Positions 11,835-23,400 of a DNA stretch of 64,000 bases are shown here, piece after piece; positions within the stretch are counted from its first letter, which is position 1; every line of letters begins with the position of its first letter. This DNA comes from Wuchereria bancrofti (taxonomy: Eukaryota; Nematoda; Chromadorea; Rhabditida; Onchocercidae). Made by a program: the position numbers and the translations under genes. The DNA is taken from the NCBI GenBank assembly GCA_005281725.1, contig SSBO01000009.1, forward strand, positions 3,236,163-3,300,162. The letters are read 5' to 3'. The notes beneath the pieces were generated by a model. The model was not told the origin of the DNA. It did not search any database and saw only the letters and a program-made list of their open reading frames with translations.

Positions 11835-14700
11835 TTTCTCAAAAATTTTTCTTTTTTCAAAGGTTGTGATTAAAGATTTTTTTTAATAGAGAAGTAGATT
11901 GGAAAACCTGATTCATAAGTATTTGTGTTAAGCTCATTATAGATATTTGTGTTACCCTGTTGCTTGATTGAAGCTGTTTTGTGAACTAACAATATAAAAA
12001 CATTTGTAAATTGTATGTGATTAAGACTGTGATTGATGCGTTCAACAGTTTAGATATACGTAACAGTGCTGTAACGATCTACATCTTCATGCTAAACAAA
12101 ATCAAATCCTGTGGAACTGTTGGTGTTAAATGATGTCGACATGGGATCACATGAAGTTTTTTATCTTCATTACTAGGTGCACACTGGTTGTAGAAATATT
12201 TTGCGTGACATTTTTTGAGATGTTTTCCACTACCTTTGTCGTATTAGCTGTGAGCAAATGTGAACATGTCAATTATTTTTTTTTTAAATTTTCTTTTTCT
12301 GTTTGATTGTATAAGTGCTTTGTGCAATTTGGGAAGGTAGGATGTTTGAGGAAAGTTTGTTTGTTGTGTGTTCAAAAATTCATGAAGATTTTGCATATGT
12401 TCGGTTGGTTAAAATTGATGAGGGAGAAGTTGGTGAGATAGAGCGCGTAACACAATTTATTAAATCTTCAAAGAACAGGTGACTGCCAGCATTTGCGAAT
12501 CTTACTATTAAAGAAAAAAAAGAGGGTACTTTGTCCATTTCAGAAATTACTTGTGGCCATTCTTTTAGAGTTTTAAATATTGATTGATGAAATTGCTGTT
12601 TTTTTTTTTTTTTAATTCATTTTAAATGTATGACAAGTAGATCAAATCTAGAAAAAGAGCTAACTTTATTTACAAATGATAGCAATTATCGGATTTGTAC
12701 TACTAGCAGTTTATAAGAAAATATACGGTTAACTTTGGATTTCGATACTTGATATATTTAGGAGTCTGATGTAATGGTTTTTAATTGTGGAGTAAAAATA
12801 ATTTTTCTAATTAAGATGCAGGGTATTCTGTTTTAGAACCATATCTAAACGGAAATTGCTGTTTTTTATAAGCTGCTAGAAATTTTGAAATGAGTAATTT
12901 GTTTTTATAGGTTCGAAAAAAGTCTAGAGGAAGTTCGTACAGTTTGCAGAAAATTATGCGTTTTATAATTATTAGAATACATCGGTATCTGTTTTTTTAT
13001 CACTTTTTTGAAAATCTTTTTTCTGCATAATTCGAAAAAATTACATTGCTGGCACCTTTTTATCCAATCAGATCTTTGTTTATTGGATAGTTTTCTACTT
13101 CATGACGAAAACTTTGATCTCAAGAAGTTATGTTTCGGCTGAATGTCAGAAAGTACCATCTTTTGGAAAGCGCACAGTTCCTACCATTTAGCAAAATAAA
13201 CTTCAAATGCAAACCGAAAATCAGTAGCTGGTCAATTTGTTAGTTAATGCTATTAAATATTTTCAACTACTAAAGCTTCTGTCTTCAGCTGTGTTGATCT
13301 ATTTTTCTCCTTATTGTTGCTATTTCCCGTCCCAAACTTTTCATCCTGAAACCCATCTTTGAATTTTAATTCTCAAAAAGCACATGATGCACATATTATT
13401 TGCATGGCCTATTTGGATATCAACTTTTTTGTTTTCTGGCTTGATGAAATGGAACATATTTCTGTATATCATACATTTAGATTATATTTTATGTGGAAAC
13501 ATTTATTGGTATTGTTATACTATTTTGATGCATGTGCATAAGGTGCTTGGGTAGGCGTCATTAATACGTCTTCAATTTTAAGTTAGAATAGTGAATCTGA
13601 CATATTATGTCCCATATTTCTATAAAAATCTGAAATATATAGGAAATTTATTATTTGGATAAATCAAATTTTGGAAAGGTTTTTTATCGATAGTAGGTTT
13701 TTTTGATAGTCTTTTGTTTTTCGAAATCACTGGTTTAAAATAGAAGTTCAGCCTTATTTTCTCAAAAATGAGAAATTTTTATGATTCTTGGTTACTTTTA
13801 GTTACCTTTGCGTTTTTCTTTTCATTCTTTATTTCCATATTCTCGTGCCAGTGCCAGATGTTTTGCAACTCAAGATTTTATTTCCCAACTTAGGATTTTA
13901 GCTTTTTTTTCAAATTTTACCGTTATATTTCTCTCGAACATGAAGGTGTGTCAGATAGTACGATTCATTGATTTTGTGAGGAAAGGGAGATTTTTTGATT
14001 CTTTTTTTTTCGTTTTGGCTGTGTGGAATATATGAGTTCATTTCAATGTAAAATAAACATTTTGTTCTGAATTCATTCGTTTCATGGTACGTAAGAACAC
14101 ATCGTTAATAATCAGGAAATGAACACAGATGTTTGAATTTTAGTAGACTTTTATTAATTCATCTGAAATTTATGTTTTTAGGAATGTGAACACTTTCTGT
14201 ATGTGGATTATCACATGGTTTACAAGTGCATTTGGAAATTTTACATCACTTTTAACAATTAGCAGATGGTGCTTTATTAGCACTTTACTTTAAATCGACT
14301 TGGTTTAGCATTAGGACATCTTGAGATAGGTGAATTTGGATTTATTTCGAATTAAGTTGTAGTGTTTGAAAACCACTTCATCATTTACGTATTACAATCA
14401 ACAAGAAGTGCCATTTATCTTTATTAAATGAAAGAAAAGTGCAGGAAATTAATATGAGTGAAATATCAAATAGCATAGTACGAGTAACTGCTTTGACTAG
14501 AAATGACTACTGCAAAATTATCCAGAAATTAGGAAATGTTTCGAAATTATATTCTTTCAATTTCATCTTCACACTCGAACATGAAAGCTTAGTTTTAATC
14601 TTCGTTGTTCTTTAGGATTACGCCAGCTAAGATCAATCTCCATCCGATGAAGTACATTGATAAGCTTCACCGCTAATGATAGTAAAAAAACATAAATTTA
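11835..14700. other. Spacer between the tail-to-tail PP2C and IL-17-like genes
   Basis: The PP2C gene and the minus-strand cytokine gene converge here, so both 3' UTRs lie in this spacer. Apart from the two-exon small ORF at 12342-12568 I see only AT-rich DNA with T runs. A minus-strand AATAAA (TTTATT on the plus strand) at 14420-14425 could serve the cytokine gene. Open frames at 13359-13541 and 13808-14035 are low-complexity and not supported. Confidence 0.55.
12342..12568 (+). CDS. Candidate small protein, two exons, unrecognised
   Basis: A clean ATG is preceded by an in-frame stop (TAA, five codons before GCAATTTGG) and opens a 46-codon frame reaching a donor at 12479 (CAG/GTGACT). Joining 12342-12478 to 12544-12568 across an intron ending TTTCAG keeps phase and gives 53 residues. 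The product starts MFEESLFVVCSKIHEDF, has a charged middle (KIDEGEVGEIERV) and ends NYLWPFF. I recognise no family. Unlike nearby shadow frames it has balanced composition and ordinary-looking codons. It lies about 500 bases after the phosphatase stop on the same strand, so it could be a downstream gene of the same transcript, or part of the phosphatase 3' UTR. Chance remains a fair explanation. Confidence 0.35.
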
Positions 14701-17190
14701 TTAAATTTCAACAGTATTAGTTTTTCTATACAATTTTGCCAAAGGACTGGCTTTTTGACTTCTTGGAAGTACTGAATGACATCCTACAGTTACGGTTTGG
14801 AGTGCCCGAGTGTATTCGTAGTAGCCTGTTGTCGGATCACATCGAATCCGTTTTAATACAGCTACCTGGAAAAAAATCGCAAATTTCCAAAATTCTCAAA
14901 GATTATTTGGGTTTTCCGACATTTTCAGAACTATGGTTTTGTCGGAAAAAAAAAATTCAAAACCATTTTTCCGGGTAGCAACATGATTCGTATTCTTCTT
15001 GTGTCTATCATTTATAGATTATTGCTCAAAAACTTTAGAGAACAACTGCAAAAAATATTAATAACCTTTACCTGCCTTTTAATTGGCATACAAAACGAGC
15101 CTGAGGTTCCACGACTACGACGACATAAACAGTGTGCTTCAGAAATTATCTTTGGCTCACGACTTTCATCATGATTCAATCTAAAATTTAAAAAATATTT
15201 CAGAACAATGATTTATTTCGTAAAATTCGTAGAAAACAATGATTTATTTCTTACTGGAAGGTTAATATTTATCGAATAGATGAATAAAGAGAGTTGAATT
15301 ACCATCTCCCAGACGTTCTACATCTTCAGAGATTCATCTGTTTAAGAATTGTTAAATATTCTATTATTTTGATCAAAATATACAACTCTAAAATTCTATT
15401 AGTAAATACTAAAAGTATTTTATAAGAATAATTCAAAGTTCTTAATAGCGCTACGACAAAAAATAATATAAAGTTTTCCGAAGAGTTCAAAACTGATTTT
15501 ATGAAATTAAGAACTGAATTTAAGTCAAATGACTTATTAGTAAATACTAAAAGTATTTTTAAAGCAATTTAGTAGACGAATGATCCGTTAAGAATCAATC
15601 AATTATACTTAGGCTTTATTCGTCACTTCAAAGTAAAAATTCAATTTTAAAGTGATTAAAAGTATTCGTTAAAAGTCGGATTGGTTAGCAACATTTCATT
15701 TTCAATCACATTTGTCACCATCTTGCTAATTTTAAAAAGAATCAATATTTGTTGTTTCTTGCTTAGTAATTTTTCCAGAGAAGAGAAGAGGAAAACCATG
15801 GAAGGTGTGTTTTCGTAACCTAATTTAGAATTTAGAAACAAACTTCCACTGCCATGGACATAGAGATCGTTGCATTGTTGTAGAATTAATGCCTGTTATT
15901 GGTTTGGCATTACAAAAGCTCGATTCTGGCACTGGTGGATTCCAGTCTTCATCACCAATTTCCAGAATTTCTGATTCGGAAGTTTCAGCAAACCATCGAA
16001 ATAACCTCCAATTCTAAAAATTCGCAAACTTTACTAAGCTTTTAATTTTTAATTTCAGTTACAATTATGATTGCTATAATTTTTAGTTTATCGAGTTATC
16101 CAGTATTATTATCAATGTAAGAATAATCTCTATAATAATGTAAATTCCATTAGTACTTCGGCCTTACAAAGTAATCATAGTTATTCGGAATAATCATTCT
16201 GAAAATGTTGAATTTGTTGATATTCACAAATTGACGAACTAATTTTGTAAAGAATCTTACGGTGGATTGTAAAAGTAATTACATATGTGTGAACAAAAAG
16301 GTCACAGGAAAATAGATGGAATAGAAATAAGAGGACTTCAAATACAGGAAGAGCTTCTGCTTGTGATCCACTTTTTTTTTCAAATAATCCAAAGCGCAGA
16401 CTCATTTTTATCAGCTGACCCATATTTGACGCAAGAAATTAGCAATGAGAGCAAATTGTTCGAAATTTGAAATGATTTTTCTCTTGTTTATTTGATTTTA
16501 GTTAAATAATTAACAATGACCATCTTAACTGTCACCTTACATCTTCCTCTTCCCCTTCAAAAATCTTATGACATAATTAATTATCCATTTATGCAATTAT
16601 TATTTGGATGTTATTTTCTTTGTATAGCTCATTTTTAGAGATAATGAGATTTATAAATTGTAGAAATAAAATATACATCCGCTCATTCCTTAAAGTTAAA
16701 TTTTAGTGAAGTGTTTTAATTTTTGGTACTTCCACAAAATGTAAGTTCCAAAAAATTCTAAATGCATTTAGCAAGTATGAACACAATTAACCCTGCTGCA
16801 TTTTGCACAAATGATATACTTTTGTATTTAATAAACTGATGATGCAATTTTGAAGTAATTTGGGAGAGCACATATTAATTTGAAAGTTAAAAGGCCTGTT
16901 AAAATAATTAAAAAATTTAAGCAAAGTTTAGATTAGATTTAGTTAAGACAATGATAACATGTTGAACATACCAAATCAGTAGGCTCTTTGCACAGGTTTC
17001 CAAAATGAATTTTGTGATGTCTGGCACTGGTAAATGGAACATACAGTATTAGAAATATTATGAGCAAAAGAGCGGTAAATGATATGGGAAGTTTCAGTAG
17101 CCGAAGAATTCGCAGTATTGGTAATAGAAGTTGCGTCGATGGTAGTAGTAGCATGATGCTGCGGCGATATGCCTGATTCTTCTGGAGCAT
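14701..17190 (-). CDS. Secreted IL-17-family cytokine (interleukin cytokine related)
   Basis: Four exons on the minus strand: 16972-17190, 15844-16013, 15072-15180 and 14701-14865. Phases match at every junction, giving 220 residues. Residues 34-54 form a long hydrophobic stretch that fits a signal peptide or anchor. The C-terminal half has the IL-17 pattern: MQRSLCPWQWK (the RS-x-x-PW block), IISEAHCLC (the EA-x-C block), then MPIKRQ with VAVLKR (compare the VPI...VLRR block), then VTVGCHSV (the VSVGC block). Known family members are secreted cysteine-knot dimers that signal through IL-17 receptors and ACT1; in C. elegans they act on neurons. Cysteines are at 67, 107, 125, 147, 149, 160, 175 and 195, and there is an N-glycosylation site at N116. 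The usual second cysteine of the GC-x-C end is Ser (GCHS). The start could also be the ATG at 17154. Family confidence is high, paralogue identity open. Confidence 0.85.
14861..14979. repeat. Short inverted-repeat element whose end overlaps a splice acceptor
   Basis: GCTACC-T-GGAAAAA at the left end is mirrored by TTTTTCC-GGGTAGC at the right end, about 119 bases in all. The interior also contains TTTTCCGAC and GTCGGAAAA, which can pair. On the minus strand it occupies the last part of intron 3 of the IL-17-like gene, and the AG of the splice acceptor plus the first five exon bases lie within one terminal repeat. No clear target-site duplication is visible. Confidence 0.55.
15397..15559. repeat. 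Exact 25-bp direct repeat carrying a palindrome, in IL-17-like intron 2
   Basis: The 25 bases at 15397-15421 recur identically at 15535-15559. Each copy contains the perfect 17-bp palindrome AAATACTAAAAGTATTT. A second repeat of 16 bases (AACAATGATTTATTTC) occurs nearby at 15204-15219 and 15235-15250. Confidence 0.85.
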
Positions 17191-20100
17191 CCAAGATTGT
17201 CGTCCGTAGTCGACCGATCCGTGTCTCCATTTCTGCGCATCAAGTTCTCCGTGTGTCAACTATAATAACCTCCCATCTGTTCACCAACTAATAGAGAGAG
17301 GGATGAAAGGAATGAGTAGTTAGAAATGAAAGGCGGTATGTGACATTACAGCTGCAACACAAGATGACCCACAAAAAAAACCAGTGAAAAAAATCCCAGA
17401 GATAAACGAGCATTTCAGCAATAAGTTTGTTTGTAAAAAGACAAAAGTGGAAATTTCAGGTTAAATTTTTAATAAAATTCGTGTTTTTATTCGTCATAGC
17501 TCTTCCATCATCAAAATATGGTAGTTCTGATAAGATTACTGGAAAAGAAGATGAAGAAAAAGTTGTTAAACATGTTTCAATTTACAAACGTTGATGAAAT
17601 AACACTGAAATTGTATTAACACATCAGAAAAATCAGCAAATGTGCGGTTGAAAATGCAGCGAAACACATTGTAATCGTTAGAACATTGAAATATTAGCAT
17701 CCAACAATGACTGATATAGTTTTTATCAATTGGAACTTATCATACACATTGAAAAATTGAGTTCAGATAAGACAAAAGTATCTTAAAATTTTCAAAAAGT
17801 TATAAGTTAAAATCATTTTTGTAATATTCCAAGTCATCGCTAGTTTTTGTTCAGCGAGTGAAGCATTACCATTTTATCTGTTTTAAGTAATTTGTAAGAA
17901 ATTTGCTGATGAAATTTCTAAAAATGTTAAACCTATGTTTAAATAATAAAGCTATTATGTTAACGCGTAATCGATCTTAATAAAGCAAAATACGAATTAA
18001 ATATCGCATTTGAGAATATATGGATCATTGGATCATTAAGATTTAGAACATCCTTTCGTCCCTCATTTCGCAATCAGAATTGAGTCAGAAAGTCAAGCAT
18101 GACAGAAATGGCATTTCTAATAGTTCTAATAATAAACTATGAACATTTTAAGAACTGAATCAGAACTGCTCAATAATTCATTCGTTACATAAATATCTTT
18201 TGAAGATAGTGCAATTCCATCAGTTTCCAGGAAAAATCATATGATGCCAGTAGTTAAATTAATATTGAAAATGATTTCAAATGACTGAAATAGAATGAAT
18301 GGATTCAGATCAAATTATAGCAATGTGCGAATCTAAACTTTTAAGTTTTATTTTCATATTAATAAAATGTTTTTCCTAAATGGGCTCATTACTATTATCA
18401 ATCATTTTTAACGCCAAGTTGTCCGGCATCAAATTCATTACATTGTATCACTATGCTGGTACATCTTCGTACATGCCTTTGTTTCCTTAACTCTTCTTTT
18501 TCTTTTGTTTGAAATCACTAAAACCCTGAGGGCCTAAAATTAAAAAAATTAAACGGCCTTGAAAGAGTGCAAAAAAGTACGCATGTATAATAAATGTGTA
18601 TCTGTGTGTGTGTGTGCAACATTCCTTTGTTAAATTTTGTTATAAATGTTAAATTTCATTTTTCGAAATTAACGAAAACCGTTCCACTCTTTTGGTGATT
18701 GTTTTAGATTAAATTCAAATTAAATTGATACTTAATTAATTAATTTGCTAAGAGGAGATTGAATAATAACACAAAATGAATGGATTCAACAAGGAAAAGT
18801 AACAAGAAATTATTAATGATATATTTCGATCAATGCTTGGTTTGAAACAAATTTTAATTAAAAAAAAAACATTCACATTAGCAAACTAAAAAATTTTTTG
18901 AAGGAGTGAGAGAAAAAAACTCGACCAATAAGAAGCATTTAAAATTAAAACTGATAATAGATGACAATTAGTGTTTGATAACGATAAAGGAGAATGATGA
19001 TAACGTAATATCAGCTCTCATCGTTCAAATCAATAGATATAAATATTTCATGCATTAATAATTTATATTATTGAAATGAAATGCTAATAACTAAATCATT
19101 GAAATGTTAACACTTATTTAAATCATTTCAACTTCAATATCTGTTTTACTTAGTGGGTTAATCGGATGATTTTGAAGCTATTTTCTGTTAGCCTAATTTA
19201 ATTTTGTAAAATTCTTACGGTACAAATAGGTTACCTTAACAGCAGAAAAAGGAATATAACGGGATAGAACGAATCATTCAAGCATTGCAGGAGAGTCCTA
19301 TTCTTCCCATTACAGATGTTTTGTGATCATTTTCTGGAAGACTGATCAAACCCACCCAAATTCCTACATTTAATATTTCCCGGGTCACCCAGAATAACGA
19401 AACCTACTCTCGATCACTATCCATTCCTATCAGTCTCTATCGTATCTCGCAATTTGAACACTCTCTTCCACTTCTTTCCTAACGTCGCATTACCTCGAAC
19501 ATTTCAATTATTTACCGGTTTCTCCAATTCCGGTTACGGAATGCCTAGGTGCCGAAAGCGAAGTGCTGTGTAATCGATCTTAAGAATTTTGAGTAATGGC
19601 TATTGGTCAGGAAGAGGTCAGTGGATGGATTGAGTTGAGGTCAGTCTTCAAGTCTCGTTTATATTTAACTTAAATGGTGTAGTTCTACTTCCTTCCCAGC
19701 TGTCTTTTCAGCTGGTCATGCATTTCAGTTGCGTCGTACTCGTAGTAGCTACTCTTCAGAACTATTTATAACCTAAAATGGTTATTTACTAACAACGATC
19801 ATTCCCTTGTATTTCTTATTATAAATTAGAATATCCTAACGTGTTCCACGACAGAGTGCCATAAACACTACACTGTAGATTGGGACAGAAAAGAATAAAT
19901 TGATGTAAATATATCTATGGTAAATTATTAGATTCTTACACGTCATTCATTACAAGTCGCGTCACTTTGCTAACAATGAAAAAGCCTAAGCCTTATGAAT
20001 GTCATCCGTTCAATGTGGTCGGTAAGCTGTCGACGATTTGAATCTTTGCATTAGTCGTTCAACGAATTCTGTGCGTTGTTGTGATATAACTTTTCTGGAC

Positions 20101-20401
20101 ATTTACATTGCATTCAGAATTAAATCAGTGATTACACTGCAGTATATTGGATAGTTTTTTCTCTTTTGCAAATCAGGCAGTGCTCATTCCAGTAAAGATC
20201 GGAAAGTGCTTCAAAAGATTTTGGCGTGTTCAGTTTTTGAAGTGATTTTATTCGATTCTGAGTTTAAGATAGAAAATATAGCGAAATGCTTGTGTAATAA
20301 CAAAATACTGTTGTTTTTCAGGTTGATATACCAGTTGGACACTGGCTTGTAGAAGACGGTTCTCCAGTACCTGGAAGTATCAAAGAACTACCAATTTGGA
20401 G
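17191..20401. other. Shared upstream region of the divergent cytokine and corepressor genes
   Basis: The IL-17-like gene (minus) and the corepressor gene (plus) are transcribed away from each other, so both promoters should lie here. The left two thirds is AT-rich. Around 19260-19760 base composition changes: a C-rich tract (about 19340-19500), a TTCCG/CGGAA hairpin near 19533, and a 7-bp stem CCAGCTG/CAGCTGG at 19696-19715. A TG microsatellite lies at 18603-18616. A spliced 5' leader of the corepressor gene probably starts in this part, with an acceptor TTTTTCAG ending at 20321. Confidence 0.5.
18603..18616. repeat. Short TG-dinucleotide run
   Basis: Seven consecutive TG units. Confidence 0.9.
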
Positions 20402-23400
20402 ATGAAATCTAATGGTGATACGAAAGTTAAGTTTGATATCGGTCAAGAAGTTAAGGAAGGGTCAGAGCAATTATCGAGGCAGGTTGGTCACATTTATATC
20501 TTTTAATCTGATAAATATCTCTTAGGCGATTCTCAGTTTGATCATTCCTTTTTTCCACTTGATTACTTAAAGTCCCTTTTTCGTTATGACAGCCAAGTGA
20601 TATGCTTGCTTTTATTAACTTATTTTCCTTGTTGACTAAATAAATTTCTTTCCACGTAATTCTCTTTTTGTAACATTTACACCTCGATTGTTTGACTTTT
20701 TCATAACTAACTCTCATTTCCATAAAAAAAGCTCTCTCTTAGCTCTTTGAGGTAAAATCGACACTTTTTTAGTCTTCATCGAGTCATAATTTAGTGATGT
20801 GCAAGTCATAAACATTTGTGTTTATGATTTAGTATATCATGGCTGCAAATATAAATCGAAGATGAGATTAGAATTCATTTTTTATTTCTAGGATAACGAC
20901 GAAGTCGATGGTGGTGATGAGAACATCATAGATGAAGAAAACAGTGATCAGGCAGGACTTCAACGTACACCACGAAGTAGCGGGGACGATGAAGACATGG
21001 TAGTGATGGAGGAAGATGCACCTGGCCCTTCCCACTGCAACAGAAGCGTGCCCTTTTATGGTGCAGGTAATGTGTTCTAGTTTTGAAATTCTGGCTATTC
21101 TAAGATATGGATTTTTGAAGTAATTTAAAATAAAAATAGAATGTGATGTGCATTTTTTAGATCACGCAGCATTCCATCTACCGACAAATCTTGAAATTCG
21201 TGAAGGTGTTGACTATCAATGTCCAGTGCAAGACTGGACAATGGAAGATGATTATTACGATGATACAGAACGTGAAACTTGCGTTTGGCGACCGACAGAT
21301 CTCTTGGAAGTTGCTGACATTAACGACTACCTTTCCATTGCACTTTCAAGCTTCAATATTGAACAAGACCGGGTATATTTTGTTTCGTAACTTTGATGTA
21401 TGCAAATTGCATAAAAATTTTCTCACTGACTTATTGATCTATTGATCTCGTAATGTTTGTGTTACTGTATGTTAGAACGGAACTCACTACTATATTTCAA
21501 ATAAAGATTATTGTTCAATAGTTAGTATAATTGCTGCTTCTGCTATGTCTTGCTGGACAACTACTCATATGCTTAAAGGTAATCAGAAGATGAATCAAAG
21601 GAGCAGGTAGCTTTATGTCAAGATAAACAAACAGTAACGGGTTCTGTGTATAGTTATGCTATCAACTAGGACGCTACGTTTTGAATAAGCTGATCTTTTA
21701 ACGACTGAAAGCATTTATGTTTCGTTTTCTTCTCTTTTTTTCCTTCATTAACGTGTTGTACTGTCTTGTAAACAATTTTAATTTCAGGCGATGTTTATCT
21801 TGCAATCATCAGATTATAATATCGAAGAAGCTAAACATCAACTTGCCAAACGACGAATCAAAAAAGAGCCATGGAATGAAGAGGACACAGCTATTTTCAA
21901 GCAAGCACTACAAACATATGGAAAGCATTTTAATAAAATCAAGCAGTTGGTTCGTTATTTAATGAATATATCTGGTTTAATTGACTTTATTAGTTTCTTT
22001 TTAGGAGTCTTTATTAAGATATTAGTAGAAGCTCAAATGGCTGATAATAGTTATTCAGAATAATTTACTGAAGCGTTTCCGAGGAAAAAAGAGATTTGTG
22101 TTCTACACTGAAAGTCACTTGACGTACAATAACGTAAAATCTCGATTCAGAACAAGCTGAAATTAACTTCAAGTTTGAAGAACTAAGGAAGCATATGGTT
22201 AATGCAAGATCTGGGAGTTTACTCGTAAATTTGTGTAAGAATTTCAGTTACCACATAAATCAATAAAAGAAATTATCAACTTCTATTACGACAATAAGAA
22301 GAAGCTAAATTTTCGAAGTATTATTGATACATACTTGGAAGAACACAATCCCGAATCCAGGTAGCTGTTTTTTGTCCTACTTATTTTTCATTTATTAGTA
22401 ATGGGTATGTACATCGGACAAACATTGACAAATAGCGACAGTACTGGGCAGTAACAAGTTAGCAAACTGTAGTCCAAGGGACGAAAAAACAAGAAGACAG
22501 TCTGGAACTTTCTTTCCAAAAGTCATTTGACGTGTTTTGTTTTTCACTTCAACTGTGGTATGATTGGACGATTTATATGTGATTTAATACTAACAAAGAA
22601 AAGTGGCTTTTAGTCTTGTTGTATAAAAATAGCCTTTTTAATTTTAGCTCTGAAGACGGCGATATTGACGCTATAGAGAAACAAAGCATTCGATGTTACA
22701 ATTGTGAACAAATTTCAAATTTGCGCCAGATGGGTGACATGAAACTTTGCAACGCCTGTTTTATTCACTTTAGGTATCCGTTAGTTTATAATTATTCAAG
22801 TTTTTTAAAAATGTTCGTTATGAGAATTACATCCTTATTCATAGTCGTCCTTGTTAGAAGAGCTTGTTCTGTACTGGTAACTGTTTTTCATCTTATACAT
22901 ATCTACATTGTTTTGAAGATTTTGAGCAAATTGAAATACAGAGAAATATTGAGTTCCTTATAAAATATATGTAAATCCATGAATCTTGCAGAAATTATCA
23001 TCGTCACAGACTATGCCTGAAAACAATTAATTTTGATGTGAATGCTGACAAAGCTATTAAATGTCCTAAAGGTGATTTTTTGGAAGCACTTTAAGACTTA
23101 AAAATCTAAAATGCTGCAGAATTTTTGTTTTCTTGCAAGAATTTCAATTGACTAGATAAAATATTAGATCAGCTATTGCTATTCTAGGTATAGCGGAAGT
23201 TGTGGAACGATTTGTGGAATTTGCAACTGAGGAAGAGGTTACTGCGCAGTCATCATCATCAATGAAAGGTGTTACTGAAGTGGAGGACGATGATTTGCAA
23301 ATTGTTAGCGTTATTCGACCACCAGAAATGCGATACATACGGATTTTAAAGCATGTTTTCGTGTGATTTTTTAGAATGTTTCGGATTAATTTAACTCTTT

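Noticed and set aside
14736..14978. Plus-strand open frame of 80 codons
   Set aside because: It is the antisense shadow of exon 4 and intron 3 of the IL-17-like gene, which explains its unusually coding-like composition.
16976..17230. Alternative minus-strand frame starting METRIGRLRTTILDAP over exon 1 of the IL-17-like gene
   Set aside because: It has a nearby ATG and plausible composition, but it does not join in phase to the exons carrying the IL-17 motifs. The other frame supplies the hydrophobic leader and continues in phase.
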